64,000 bases of DNA from Flavobacterium lacus. Its GTDB lineage: Bacteria > Bacteroidota > Bacteroidia > Flavobacteriales > Flavobacteriaceae. Shown here piece after piece: positions 43,572 through 53,032 of the stretch. Numbering within the stretch: position 1 is the stretch's first letter; every line of letters starts with the position of its first letter. A program made the translations under genes and the position numbers. Under the pieces are notes generated by a model. The model was not told the DNA's origin. It searched no databases and was given only the letters and a program-made list of their open reading frames with translations. Where the stretch lies: positions 50,674 through 114,673 of the forward strand of contig NZ_QLSV01000014.1 of NCBI RefSeq assembly GCF_003268815.1. Reading direction: 5' to 3'.

Positions 43572-44231
43572 TTATTTTGATGCTGTAAGGCTAACTTTTA
43601 ATTCGATTTCGTCATCTACAAATTTATCTTTCAAATTATCAAAAATAGATTTAGAAGCATAATTTACTCCCCATTCAGTTCGATTAATTTTGAATGATTC
43701 ACTGTTTAAAGTTAATGTATTTTCATCCACAGCAATGGTAGCAGGGAAAGATACAGGTTTAGTAATTCCTTTCAACGTTAGGTTACCGGAAACTGTAGTT
43801 ACCGCATCAACCGTTTCAACTGAGGTAATTTCAAAAGTTCCTTCTGGAAATTTTTTAGTATTAAAAAAATGATCGGCATCTTCTTCTTTACCTAAACCTT
43901 TCAAGTGACCTTCTAAATCTTCTTTTCCGTCACCGGCAGCTAAATCTAAAACAGTAATACTGTTCATATCGATAGTAAAATTACCACTTTCAACTTTCCC
44001 GTTGCTTAACGCTAATTCTCCTTTAGAAAGAGCAATGGTTCCGTTGTGTTTTCCAGCTGGTTTAGAACCAACCCACTCAATGGTAGATTTTGTAGCATCA
44101 ACTTGATAAGTCGTGGCTGCATCTGTTGCTACAGCTGCGTCAATAGGTTCTGTGGTTTCAACTTTGTCGTTTTTACAAGAAGTTAAAGAAAGCGTAGTTA
44201 AGACTACTAAGCTTAAAATGATTTTTTTCAT
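43572..44231 (-). CDS. YceI-family lipoprotein
   Basis: The 219-residue protein has a lipobox LTSCKN and a YceI beta-barrel: YQVDATKSTIEWVGSKPAGK, GNFTIDMNSITVLD, GHLKGLGKEEDADHFFNTKK and INRTEWGVNYASKSIF. YceI barrels bind isoprenoid-like lipids; the physiological ligand here is unknown. TACTTTTG on the minus strand (44261-44254) is a good -7 box. Confidence 0.9.
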   Translation of the reverse strand: MKKIILSLVVLTTLSLTSCKNDKVETTEPIDAAVATDAATTYQVDATKSTIEWVGSKPAGKHNGTIALSKGELALSNGKVESGNFTIDMNSITVLDLAAGDGKEDLEGHLKGLGKEEDADHFFNTKKFPEGTFEITSVETVDAVTTVSGNLTLKGITKPVSFPATIAVDENTLTLNSESFKINRTEWGVNYASKSIFDNLKDKFVDDEIELKVSLTASK

Positions 44232-44253
44232 AGTTTTAAGTTTTAAATTTTAA

Positions 44254-44261
44254 CAAAAGTA
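44254..44261 (-). promoter_or_regulatory. Putative -7 promoter box for the YceI gene
   Basis: The minus strand reads TACTTTTG, 23 nt upstream of the ATG at 44231. Confidence 0.45.
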
Positions 44262-44381
44262 GAAAACCAACAAGCATATCCTTCTTAAAGAAATATTAAA
44301 TTTTTTTATTTCAAATTTAGAAACATACATCTAAAACGAATATTTTACGCTGACAATTTGACATTTTTGAACAATTGGCAG

Positions 44382-44389
44382 TACTTTTG
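44382..44389 (+). promoter_or_regulatory. Putative promoter of grpE-dnaJ
   Basis: TACTTTTG (-7) follows TTTG (44357-44360) by 21 nt, close to the Bacteroidetes -33/-7 spacing, and lies 22 nt before the grpE ATG. No CIRCE-type element was seen. Confidence 0.5.
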
Positions 44390-44410
44390 CAATCCAAAAT
44401 CCAACAACAA

Positions 44411-44986
44411 ATGTTCAAAAAATTTTTTAAGAATATGAATCAGGAGAATACAGATAATATCGAAAAGGAAATTAATGAGAATGAAGTTTCAACAGAGCAA
44501 ACGCTAGAGAATTCAATACCTCCGGCCGAAGAATTGACAAATGAAGAAAGATTGGAAGAAGAATTAGCCAAAGAAAAAGACAAGTTTTTACGCCTTTTTG
44601 CTGAGTTTGAAAATTTCAAAAGAAGAACAGCCAAAGAACGAATGGATTTGTTTAAAACTGCCAATCAGGAAGTTTTGCAAGCCATGTTGCCGGTTATGGA
44701 CGATTTTGACAGAGCAATGATTCAAATTTCTAAAACAGAGGATGAAACGTTGTTAAAAGGTGTTGAATTAATTCACGAAAAATTAAAATCAACGCTTGTT
44801 TCCAAAGGATTAGAGCAAGTTGAAATTAAAGCCGGAGATGTTTTTAATGCCGATTTTGCTGAAGCAATTACGCAAATTCCTGCTCCATCGGATGATTTGA
44901 AAGGTAAAATTGTGGATGTAATTGAAAAAGGATACAAATTAGGCGACAAAATAATCCGTTTTCCTAAAGTGATTATTGGCCAGTAG
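44411..44986 (+). CDS. grpE: Nucleotide exchange factor GrpE
   Basis: GrpE releases ADP from DnaK. The 191-residue protein has an acidic N-terminal tail, a long coiled coil (LAKEKDKFLRLFAEFENFKR) and the C-terminal beta domain GDVFNADFAEAITQIPAP...KGYKLGDKIIRFPKVIIG. The ATG at 44411 (MFKKFFKN) lies downstream of the promoter, so a TTG start at 44375 is rejected. dnaJ follows, with a palindromic repeat in between. Confidence 0.95.
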   Translation: MFKKFFKNMNQENTDNIEKEINENEVSTEQTLENSIPPAEELTNEERLEEELAKEKDKFLRLFAEFENFKRRTAKERMDLFKTANQEVLQAMLPVMDDFDRAMIQISKTEDETLLKGVELIHEKLKSTLVSKGLEQVEIKAGDVFNADFAEAITQIPAPSDDLKGKIVDVIEKGYKLGDKIIRFPKVIIGQ

Positions 44987-44988
44987 GG

Positions 44989-45004
44989 ACAAGTCGCGAC
45001 TTGT
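44989..45004. repeat. ACAAGTCGCGACTTGT palindrome in the grpE-dnaJ gap
   Basis: This is a perfect 16-bp palindrome immediately after the grpE stop codon, flanked by GGG and TTGTAC. It has the look of a dispersed Bacteroidetes repeat rather than an operator, since it is within an operon. Confidence 0.7.
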
Positions 45005-45041
45005 TTGTACAGAATAAAATAAAAATTTCGAATTATAGAAA

Positions 45042-46154
45042 ATGAAAAAAGATTATTACGAAATACTAGGCATCTCGAAAAGTGCTACAGCAGACGAAAT
45101 TAAGAAAGCCTACCGCAAGAAAGCCATAGAATTTCACCCTGATAAAAATCCCGGAAACAAAGAAGCTGAAGAAAATTTCAAGAAAGCTGCCGAAGCATAC
45201 GAAGTGTTGAGCGATCCAAACAAAAAAGCTAAATATGATCAATATGGTCACGCTGCTTTTGATGGAAATGGCGGATTTGGCGGCGGTGGCGGAATGAATA
45301 TGGATGACATTTTCAGTCAGTTTGGCGATATTTTTGGTGGTGGTTTTGGCGGTTTCAGCGGATTTGGTGGTGGCGGAGGTCAGCGACGAATGAAAGGCAG
45401 CAATTTGCGAATTAAAGTAAAACTAACTTTAGAAGAAATTGCGAATGGCGTTGAAAAGAAAGTCAAAGTAAAGCGTAAAATTCAAGCTCCGGGTGTCTCT
45501 TATAAAACGTGTGGAACGTGTAATGGTTCCGGTCAGGTGTTGCGAGTAACCAATACGATTTTGGGTAGAATGCAAACGGCAACTACTTGTCCAACATGTG
45601 GTGGAGCAGGACAATCGATTAGTTCGAAACCTGCGGATGCTGACTCACAAGGAATGATTTTGGAAGATGAAACGGTATCAATCAAAATTCCGGCGGGAGT
45701 TGTGAATGATATGCAATTGAAAGTTTCCGGAAAAGGAAATGATGCTCCGGGTAACGGAATTCCGGGTGATTTGATTGTCGCGATTGAAGAAGTAGAACAC
45801 GAATTTTTGAAACGTGAAGGCGAAAATCTTCATTATGATTTATATATCAGTGTGGCGGAAGCAGCTTTGGGTGTTTCCAAAGAGATTGAAGCTGTGGGCG
45901 GAAAAGTCCGAATTAAACTGGAAGAAGGAATTCAGTCCGGGAAGATTTTACGATTAAAAGGAAAAGGTATTCCGAGTATAAATTCGTATGGAAATGGCGA
46001 TTTGTTGGTGCATATAAATGTTTGGACACCAAAGACGTTGAACAAAGAGCAACGCCAGTTTTTTGAGAAAATGCTCACGGATGAGAATTTCATTCCGCAC
46101 CCTGAAAAAACAGACAAATCTTTTTTTGAAAAAGTTAAGGATATGTTTTCATAA
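45042..46154 (+). CDS. dnaJ: Chaperone protein DnaJ (two-motif zinc domain)
   Basis: DnaJ stimulates DnaK and hands over substrates. The 370-residue protein has a J domain with HPD in [10 protein letters not shown], a long Gly/Phe region ([27 protein letters not shown]) and two peptide-binding beta domains. Only two of the usual four CxxCxGxG zinc motifs remain (CGTCNGSG and CPTCGGAG); the other pair is replaced by [13 protein letters not shown] recall this half-domain as typical of flavobacterial DnaJ. Confidence 0.94.
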   Translation: MKKDYYEILGISKSATADEIKKAYRKKAIEFHPDKNPGNKEAEENFKKAAEAYEVLSDPNKKAKYDQYGHAAFDGNGGFGGGGGMNMDDIFSQFGDIFGGGFGGFSGFGGGGGQRRMKGSNLRIKVKLTLEEIANGVEKKVKVKRKIQAPGVSYKTCGTCNGSGQVLRVTNTILGRMQTATTCPTCGGAGQSISSKPADADSQGMILEDETVSIKIPAGVVNDMQLKVSGKGNDAPGNGIPGDLIVAIEEVEHEFLKREGENLHYDLYISVAEAALGVSKEIEAVGGKVRIKLEEGIQSGKILRLKGKGIPSINSYGNGDLLVHINVWTPKTLNKEQRQFFEKMLTDENFIPHPEKTDKSFFEKVKDMFS

Positions 46155-46221
46155 TTTGAAAAAAATATTTACATTTGAACTTTACTAGGAAACTAGTAGA
46201 TTCTTTTTCATAGCAATTTTT

Positions 46222-46255
46222 CCCATCCTTGTGCAAATAAGGGTGGGTTTTTTTT
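46222..46255 (+). terminator. Terminator of grpE-dnaJ
   Basis: CCCATCCTT (46222-46230) pairs with AAGGGTGGG (46239-46247, one G-T pair) followed by a run of nine T. Confidence 0.85.
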
Positions 46256-46323
46256 TGGTTTTGGATTACCATGAAGATTGAAATCCACGAAGTTAGTTTA
46301 AGACATTGTAAAGCAGTATGCAT

Positions 46324-47595
46324 TTATTTTTTCACAATTTTAACCGAAGAATTAGAGCTGTCATTAACCTTTAAAAAGTAAACGCCATCCGTTAAATTGG
46401 AAAGATCATGAAATGTCTTTAGTGAGTTGATGTTCGCTTTCATAACCATTTTTCCCGTGATATCAATTAAATAGAAGGATTTTCCAATGTACTCTTCTGA
46501 AGATTCAATCGTTATAAAATTATGTGTCGGATTCGGGTAAATTTGTACTTCTTTTTTTGGATTATCTACTTCTCCCAAAGATAAAGTAGTCACTATAACT
46601 GTTTGAGCATAAGTAGCCGTTTTTCCACATGATTCTACCGTTAATTCGATAGTAAATTCTCCGGTTGAAGTATAAGTATGCGAAGGATTTGTCTCTGTTG
46701 AGGTCGTTCCATCTCCAAAATTCCAGAGATAGGAAGTAGCATTTTCGGAGGTGTTCGTAAGCGAAAATTGTCCGTCACCCAATTCTTCAACCATAAAATT
46801 TGCCATCGGGTCATATTCGCCAATATGCCATTCTAAAAGTTGGTCAAAAACAATCACTTTAGCAGCCGTTCGAATAGCCGTGGCTACTTCATTGGTAAGT
46901 CCGGCAGTAAAGGTAATTTGCTCAGGATTTTTTCGGAATAAAGTGGCATAAAAACTACACGCAGCGGCATAAGTTCCGGCCACAGAAGGGTGACTTCCAT
47001 CGGAAGAGTATAATTCGATGGTTGGATAATTAGCTCTGATGTTTCGCCAAACGGCACCCACCGGAGAAAGAATCGCATTATTTTCTTCCGCCATAAAACG
47101 GTAGCGTTCATTTAATAAATCATCCATGCCGGTGTAGGTGCAAACCGGTGGCCAATTGACACAATTGGAAGCATCGCCGTTTTTTCTTCCCCAAGTCATG
47201 TAAAAAACGGTTTCCGTACAGGGGTTTTGTTGGTTGATAAGATTATTTAACTGTTGAGCATACGGATACACTTGGTTTTCAACTTGCGAATCAGGAAAAG
47301 AGGGCAGTTGACTTTGTTCTTGCAAGACTACAAAATCCCAATTTCCTTGAGCAATTTTGTTGAGCGAAGTAGCATTGGTGCTGTGCCCCATAAACGTGTA
47401 ACCGCCGGGTGTGTAGCTGTCATATATCAAATCATCGCCGGTGGAGTTAGCGACATTGTCAATCATTTGTGGCAAATTATTGGAAGCAGTATAACTGTTT
47501 CCCAAAAAAAGGGCGCGTTTTGTACTGTTTTGTCCGCACAGCATGGAAAAACAACCCAAAAAACTCAACCCAACTAAGTGTAATTTTATCTTCAT
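46324..47595 (-). CDS. Secreted SGNH/DUF4886-type hydrolase with PKD and T9SS type A domain
   Basis: The 423-residue protein starts with a signal peptide. The SGNH-like domain (about 28-270) has RALFLGNSYTASNNLP (nucleophile Ser), VVLQEQSQLP and SDGSHPSVAGTYAAACSFYA (catalytic Asp-His). A PKD domain (about 275-345) follows with YLWNFGDGTTSTETNPSHTY, then a type A T9SS sorting tail (YPNPTHNFITIES...GVYFLKVNDSSNSSVKIVKK). It is exported by T9SS and probably esterase-like on a carbohydrate; the substrate is unknown. ATG at 47595 is preferred to a TTG two codons earlier. Confidence 0.88.
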   Translation of the reverse strand: MKIKLHLVGLSFLGCFSMLCGQNSTKRALFLGNSYTASNNLPQMIDNVANSTGDDLIYDSYTPGGYTFMGHSTNATSLNKIAQGNWDFVVLQEQSQLPSFPDSQVENQVYPYAQQLNNLINQQNPCTETVFYMTWGRKNGDASNCVNWPPVCTYTGMDDLLNERYRFMAEENNAILSPVGAVWRNIRANYPTIELYSSDGSHPSVAGTYAAACSFYATLFRKNPEQITFTAGLTNEVATAIRTAAKVIVFDQLLEWHIGEYDPMANFMVEELGDGQFSLTNTSENATSYLWNFGDGTTSTETNPSHTYTSTGEFTIELTVESCGKTATYAQTVIVTTLSLGEVDNPKKEVQIYPNPTHNFITIESSEEYIGKSFYLIDITGKMVMKANINSLKTFHDLSNLTDGVYFLKVNDSSNSSVKIVKK

Positions 47596-47716
47596 GTTCA
47601 ATGGATAATCATTTACAAGGCGGAAGGTACAAAAAATTAGGATGAAATAATTTGTTGAGTGAGCGGTTTTTGAGTTTGCTTCGATGTTGGGAGAGTTCGA
47701 AGAGCTGGGTAAAATA

Positions 47717-48202
47717 TTAATTTTCCATCTTTTTCAACCTAGTAATTTGCATTATAATAGATAGTCTTTTCAGTCCTTCACTTGATATGAATCTGAATGC
47801 TAATTCAGTAAAAATAAACCTAAAAACAATAATTGCCATTAAAGTTGGTATTATTAATGATACTATTACTTCTTTTTCCTTTGTAAATAATGCAATTAAA
47901 AATCCAATAATTGGAAATAGATAAATAATAGATAGCAATATTTGAAAAGATTTATGAATACTTACTTCTACACTGCCACTATTTAATTCTAATTTTCCAT
48001 TAAAGACACAAAATGCACCTCGTCTTGGTTTGGCGGAAATTAGCCTAAATCCATTTTCACTTACTTGACCAATGAACATTTTTTTTGTCCATTCTGAAAC
48101 GAGCGTGTTGGTGAGATAAGTGTTTTGTTCTAATTCTGCTAAGGTTTTTGAATAATCATTTGCTATTTCAAATTCATAAGTTTTAGTGGGAAATAGTTTC
48201 AT
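47717..48202 (-). CDS. Hypothetical membrane protein
   Basis: The 161-residue protein has a soluble N-terminal half (LFPTKTYEFEIANDYSKTLA...RRGAFCVFNGKLELNSGSVE) and two membrane helices near 88-107 and 113-134. The C-terminal tail is basic. No family was recognised. It stands alone on the minus strand between a T9SS enzyme and a small lipoprotein. Confidence 0.62.
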   Translation of the reverse strand: MKLFPTKTYEFEIANDYSKTLAELEQNTYLTNTLVSEWTKKMFIGQVSENGFRLISAKPRRGAFCVFNGKLELNSGSVEVSIHKSFQILLSIIYLFPIIGFLIALFTKEKEVIVSLIIPTLMAIIVFRFIFTELAFRFISSEGLKRLSIIMQITRLKKMEN

Positions 48203-48290
48203 TCGCTTTTTTTAAATGTGTTGTGTGTAGTAAAAATAGTTTAAAAGAAATTATTGCTCCGAATTCGCGAGACTGTGGAGAGCGAGGTTT

Positions 48291-48731
48291 TTAAGCCTCA
48301 CCATTTTCCCTATAAAAATAGCAATCTTTTCGCGTAAGATTTACTTTGACTTGAAAAAAGCAATTTCCTCCATCGGCAGCTGATAAAATGTTTGTTACAT
48401 AATATGGTCCATAATTGCTTTCACAGAAAAAATTAATCCAAACTAATTTTTCTCCTTTTGAGTTTTCTGCGGCAACATATTGTCTGTAATATTTATGTTG
48501 CTCAAGATTCTTTAAGATTTTAGGTTGTATGATATCTTCCAACTCTAAAATTTCCTGAAATGTTAAGGTTGTTGGTTTTGCATTTTCAAATAATGGATAT
48601 TTTGCATTTGGGTCATAAGTAATGATAGTATAATGATTTAGTGTATCAACTTCAATTTGCTTTTGAGAAGTTTTGCAACTAACAAGGGAAATTAGAACGA
48701 TAGTGAGTATGAAAACAACGGTTTTTTTCAT
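48291..48731 (-). CDS. Hypothetical small lipoprotein
   Basis: The 146-residue protein has a lipobox (ISLVSCKT) and a compact soluble domain with conserved-looking YYRQYVAAENSKGEKLVWIN and CESNYGPYYVTNILSAADGG, the latter containing cysteines that may pair with the later DCYFY. It is exported and anchored; the family is unknown to me. Confidence 0.68.
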   Translation of the reverse strand: MKKTVVFILTIVLISLVSCKTSQKQIEVDTLNHYTIITYDPNAKYPLFENAKPTTLTFQEILELEDIIQPKILKNLEQHKYYRQYVAAENSKGEKLVWINFFCESNYGPYYVTNILSAADGGNCFFQVKVNLTRKDCYFYRENGEA

Positions 48732-48777
48732 AATGATAGTTTTGTTATGAAGTTGGGACTCCTAAAAGCAAGAGGTC

Positions 48778-49619
48778 TTAATTACTTACTTTTTTTAGTT
48801 CTGTATTTATTTTTATTCCATCTTTCCAAGTTTCAATTTTCGTTACTTTTCCTTCATAATTGTAGTAATAATGTTTGTCAATTGGTTCGCCATTTTTAAA
48901 AACTCCTTCATATTTAGTGTTTCCATTTTCGTAAAATTCTCTATGAATTCCATCTTTATCAAGATTATTTATTTCCGTTTCCGTTTTTAAAAATCCATTC
49001 GAATAATATTCTTTAAAATTCTCTTTCTCTACTTCATCTTTTAATTCTTGAATCTTACGTTGAATTTTTAAAGAACCATCTTCGTAATATTCAGTTTCAA
49101 CTGTAGTTTTTAAATCATGACCGTCGTGCTCACTATATTCGTATGAATAACTGCTAGTAAGAGATAAAAGTCCATTTTCATAGAATTCCTGAGTTCCCAT
49201 TTCTTTATCAGCTGTGTAAAAATCTATCCAATACAATGTACCATTTTCACGATAGTGAAAAAAGTTTCCTTGTCTTAAACCGCAGAAATAGTTGTATTTA
49301 GATTTAAGAATTCCATTCTCGTAATACTCTTTCCATTGTCCATGTTTTTTCCCTTGGCTGATGTTTAAGTTATTTCCAACGCTGCATTCAGCGACATAAA
49401 TTTTTGTGTGATTGGTTTCGTATTTACAATTTTTAAATTCACCTGAGTTTTTAAAGTTCTTGTTTCGTAGTATTCCAAGTAGTTCCCTATCAAAACACTA
49501 TCAATTACAAAACCTTTCAATTTGATTTCACCGTTTTCATACTTTTCTACATATTCAGTTTGCGAGTATATTGAACTCGTAGTTAGGATAGAAAGAAGTA
49601 ATATTATTTTATTTTTCAA
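48778..49619 (-). pseudogene. Frameshifted YwqK/MORN-like exported protein
   Basis: Two reading frames (49619-49365 and the frame ending at 48778) join into one protein if one base is added in the T-run at 49448-49452. The joined frame is 843 nt, exactly 280 codons plus stop. It starts with a signal peptide (KNKIILLLSILTTSSIYSQ) and contains MORN-like strands such as GKKHGQWKEYYENG, LRQGNFFHYRENG, HREFYENGNTKYEGVFKNGE. The first codon is TTG in place of the usual ATG, which also suggests decay. YwqK-type proteins are often labelled antitoxins; their role is unclear. Confidence 0.75.
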
Positions 49620-49730
49620 AATTGCTTTTTAACTTGAGGTTAATTATTCAGCTATATTTCAGCTAATATAATAATTATTGAATAAATAAATTTTCCAAAT
49701 AAAACTCAAATCTCTTTCTTGCACTGAATT

Positions 49731-49863
49731 GAGTGAGGGATTGCAGCGTAAAGCCCACAGAGAGGAGGCACGACGAACGAGGACTTGCAGCGGAAAGCCC
49801 GACCCCGTTGCTGATGAGTACTTTACTTATGAACTTGAATTTCCTGCAACGGGGGCACGCCCA
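49731..49863 (-). repeat. GGGCGTG...GGTCGGGCTTTCCG repeat, copy 2
   Basis: Read on the minus strand it has GGGCGTGCCCCCGTTGCAGG, a 9-bp stem (GCAACGGGG/CCCCGTTGC, 34-nt loop), GGTCGGGCTTTCCGCTGCAA and then GGGCTTTACGCTGCAATCCC. It fills most of the gene-free stretch 49620-49946; the rest (49620-49730) is AT-rich with no evident feature. Confidence 0.7.
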
Positions 49864-49946
49864 CCTAAAAAAATGTACTTTATTTATAGGGTTCTATTTC
49901 TGCTTTGGCTGTTATTTCTTATATTTACCAAAACTCGAAAATTAGT

Positions 49947-50870
49947 ATGAGCAACATCTTAGAAGTTAGGAATGTAGTGAAAAAATATGGCGATTATACT
50001 GCGTTGAACAGTGTTTCGCTGGCGGTTCCGAAGGGGAGCATTTATGGACTTTTGGGTCCGAATGGTGCCGGGAAAACATCGTTGATTAGAATCATTAATC
50101 AGATTACAATGCCGGATAGTGGCGAGATTTTGTTGGATGGCGAAAGACTTGAGTCCAAGCATATTCAGCATATTGGTTATTTGCCCGAAGAACGCGGTTT
50201 GTATAAATCGATGAAGGTGGGCGAGCAGTGTTTGTATTTGGCTCAGTTAAAAGGTTTATCGAAACAAGAGGCCAAAAAACAGCTGGATTATTGGTTTGAA
50301 AAGTTTGGTATTGAGGGCTGGTGGAACAAGAAGATTGAGGAACTTTCGAAAGGGATGGCTCAAAAGGTGCAGTTTGTGGTGACGGTTTTACATAAGCCTA
50401 AATTGCTGATTTTTGATGAGCCTTTTTCAGGGTTTGATCCGGTGAATGCGAACATCATTAAAGACGAAATTCTGGAATTGAAAAAGCAGGGTGCGACGAT
50501 TATTTTTTCGACGCATCGAATGGAAAGTGTGGAGGAATTGTGTGATGATATTGCGTTGATTCACAAATCGAATAAGCTGATTGAAGGCAAATTGACGGAT
50601 GTGAAACGCGAGTTTAGAACAAATCATTTTGAGGTGGGCATTGTGACCGCGAATGTGGAAGGGTTGATGTATGATTTGACGCAGCAATTCACGGTGGATC
50701 AGGCGAGTTTTAAATCGTTGAACGATGATTTGAAGTTAGAAATCGGACTGGGAACGGCCACGCCAAACGAGTTGCTTCAATTGCTGACACAACGCGGACA
50801 AGTGACACATTTTGTGGAGAAAATTCCAACTGCGAATGATATTTTTATTAAAACTGTAAGTCAAAACTAA
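49947..50870 (+). CDS. ABC transporter ATP-binding protein (NatA-like)
   Basis: The 307-residue protein has Walker A GPNGAGKTS, the signature LSKGMAQKVQF, Walker B LLIFDEPFSGFDP and the H-loop IFSTHRMESVEELCDD. A C-terminal extension of about 90 residues (TNHFEVGIVTANVEGLMYD) is typical of NatA/CcmA-like exporters. The ATG at 49947 (MSNILEVRNVVKKYG) is preferred over an ORF start at 49905. The permease follows with a 1-nt overlap. Confidence 0.92.
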   Translation: MSNILEVRNVVKKYGDYTALNSVSLAVPKGSIYGLLGPNGAGKTSLIRIINQITMPDSGEILLDGERLESKHIQHIGYLPEERGLYKSMKVGEQCLYLAQLKGLSKQEAKKQLDYWFEKFGIEGWWNKKIEELSKGMAQKVQFVVTVLHKPKLLIFDEPFSGFDPVNANIIKDEILELKKQGATIIFSTHRMESVEELCDDIALIHKSNKLIEGKLTDVKREFRTNHFEVGIVTANVEGLMYDLTQQFTVDQASFKSLNDDLKLEIGLGTATPNELLQLLTQRGQVTHFVEKIPTANDIFIKTVSQN

Positions 50871-52177
50871 TGAGTATTCTGAGCTTAATTATCAAAAGAG
50901 AATTTATTGCCAAGGTTCGCAACAAATCGTTTATTGTGATGACTTTTTTGAGTCCGCTATTGTTTGTTGGAATTGCTGTTTTTGTTGGTTTTTTGGCTTC
51001 GATGAAGGCTGATTTGAAACGCATTGCGATTCACGACGAAGGCGGCAATTTTGTGAACGAATTTGTGAATGACGAAGAGTATTCGTACCACGATTTGTCG
51101 AAAATTGATTTGCAATTTGTGAAAGACAGTGTGCTGAAAGAGAGCTATGAAGGGTTGATTTATATTCCGAAAACGGATATTTTATCGACGGTGCAAAATC
51201 AGGTGCAGTTTATTTCGAATGATAGTCCATCGATGGATTATATTTTGGATGTGGAAGAGGTTATTGAGAAGAAAATTACGCAATATAATTATGAGAAATT
51301 AGCCATAGATACCGCTCGTATCAATTTAGCAAAAGCGGATGTTGATATTGTGTTGAAAAAAGCTTCCGGAGAAAATACTGTGAAAGGATTGAACGAAATC
51401 AAATTGTTTTTAGGAGGAGCTTTCGGTTATCTAATCATGATGTTTATTGTGATTTATGGCAATTTCGTCATGCGAAGTGTGATTGAAGAAAAGACAAACC
51501 GAATCATTGAAATTATCATTTCTTCCGTAAAACCGTTTCAGTTGATGATGGGTAAAATCATTGGAAACTCGTTAGCAGGAATTCTTCAATTTTTAATTTG
51601 GACGATATTAGGATTGATACTGTTTTTTGTCTTTTCGACCATTTTCGGAATGCAAATGGGTGCAACAACGGCCGTTTCAGGCGAGGCGGTTGCTGCTGCG
51701 AATCCAAGTGGTTTTGCTGAAAAACTGCCATTATATATCAATGAGTTTAAACAATTGCCGTTGTTTACTTTATTGTTTTCGTTTGTGATTTATTTTATTG
51801 GAGGATTCTTTTTATACAGCTCCTTTTATGCCGCCATTGGTGCTGCGGTGGATAATGAAACCGATTCGCAACAGTTTTTGTTACCGATTATTTTGCCGCT
51901 GATTTTAGGTGTTTATGTTGGGTTTTTTACGGTATTGAACGATCCGCACGGAACGGTAGCCACGGTATTTTCGATTATTCCATTAACGTCGCCGATTGTC
52001 ATGTTGATGCGAATTCCGTTTGGCGTGCCTTGGTGGCAATTGGTCTTGTCCATGATTTTGTTGTATGTTACATTCTTTTTAGTGGTTTGGTTTGCTGCCA
52101 AAATTTACCGGGTTGGAATTTTAATGTATGGCAAGAAACCGTCGTGGAAAGAATTGTATAAATGGATGAAGTATTAA
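50870..52177 (+). CDS. ABC-2 family permease (NatB-like)
   Basis: The 435-residue membrane protein has one N-terminal helix, a periplasmic domain of about 145 residues, then six helices including GGAFGYLIMMFIVIYGNFVM, RSVIEEKTNRIIEIIISSVK (the ABC-2 coupling motif) and LVLSMILLYVTFFLVVWFAA. With the upstream ATPase it should form a sodium- or drug-type exporter; the substrate is unknown. Start ATG overlaps the ATPase stop. Confidence 0.9.
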   Translation: MSILSLIIKREFIAKVRNKSFIVMTFLSPLLFVGIAVFVGFLASMKADLKRIAIHDEGGNFVNEFVNDEEYSYHDLSKIDLQFVKDSVLKESYEGLIYIPKTDILSTVQNQVQFISNDSPSMDYILDVEEVIEKKITQYNYEKLAIDTARINLAKADVDIVLKKASGENTVKGLNEIKLFLGGAFGYLIMMFIVIYGNFVMRSVIEEKTNRIIEIIISSVKPFQLMMGKIIGNSLAGILQFLIWTILGLILFFVFSTIFGMQMGATTAVSGEAVAAANPSGFAEKLPLYINEFKQLPLFTLLFSFVIYFIGGFFLYSSFYAAIGAAVDNETDSQQFLLPIILPLILGVYVGFFTVLNDPHGTVATVFSIIPLTSPIVMLMRIPFGVPWWQLVLSMILLYVTFFLVVWFAAKIYRVGILMYGKKPSWKELYKWMKY

Positions 52178-52178
52178 A

Positions 52179-53024
52179 ATGGAAATCATAAACAAAATAA
52201 TAGATATTTTCGGATTAAGTTTAATCAAAACGAAAGATATAAACATAACTTTTGGTGCGGTTATCGCTTTAATTTTAGCATTTATTGTTACGAGTTTTGT
52301 TCTTAAACTTTTTAGAAGATTTGCTACACGAAATTTACCTCCAGCAGACAAAAATAAATTTGTTAGTATATTTCAGTTTGTAAAATACTTGGTTTATTTG
52401 TTTGTGATTATGTTTACGCTGAATGCTTCAGGTATAGATATTACTGTTTGGCTTACGGCTTCTGCAGCTATTTTTATAGGTTTAGGTTTTGCATTGCAAC
52501 AATTGTTTCAGGATTTAATTGCGGGAATTCTGATGATTCTCGACCAATCGTTGAAAGTTGGTGATATTATTGAAATTGAAGAAAGAGTTTGCCAAGTTGA
52601 AAAAATAAGTCTTCGTTCAACCAAAGCAGTGACCAGAAATGAGCGGGTTTTGGTTATTCCAAATCATAAATTTATGAGCGATATTTTGTTCAATTGGACG
52701 CAAAACAGCGACATCATTCGCGAAAGCGTAACGGTTGGTGTGGCTTATGGTTCTGACACTGAATTGGTCAAGAAAATTTTATTGGAATGTGCCAAAAATA
52801 ATAAAAGTACACTCGATACGCATGAACCTATTGTGATGTTTGAAGATTTTGGTGATTCTTCACTGGATTTCGGACTTTATTTTTTTGTGGATGACGGTCT
52901 TTCGATTCCGAGAGTGCGAAGCGAACTCCGTTTTGAAATTGACAAACAGTTTAGAGCGAACAATATTTCGATACCATTCCCGCAAAGAGATTTGCATTTA
53001 ATTAGTAAAAAGAACATTGAATAA
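52179..53024 (+). CDS. MscS-family mechanosensitive ion channel
   Basis: The 281-residue protein has three helices (TM3: WLTASAAIFIGLGFALQQLFQDLIAG, with the Gly/Ala-rich pore pattern) followed by the beta domain GDIIEIEERVCQVEKISLRST and the cytosolic alpha/beta vestibule. It should open under membrane tension to release solutes on osmotic downshift. It starts 1 nt after the permease gene. Confidence 0.93.
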   Translation: MEIINKIIDIFGLSLIKTKDINITFGAVIALILAFIVTSFVLKLFRRFATRNLPPADKNKFVSIFQFVKYLVYLFVIMFTLNASGIDITVWLTASAAIFIGLGFALQQLFQDLIAGILMILDQSLKVGDIIEIEERVCQVEKISLRSTKAVTRNERVLVIPNHKFMSDILFNWTQNSDIIRESVTVGVAYGSDTELVKKILLECAKNNKSTLDTHEPIVMFEDFGDSSLDFGLYFFVDDGLSIPRVRSELRFEIDKQFRANNISIPFPQRDLHLISKKNIE

Positions 53025-53032
53025 AAAAGAAC

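Noticed and set aside
49729..49950. Two small plus-strand ORFs over the GGGCGTG repeat
   Set aside because: They translate a palindromic repeat, and neither has a plausible start or conserved composition.
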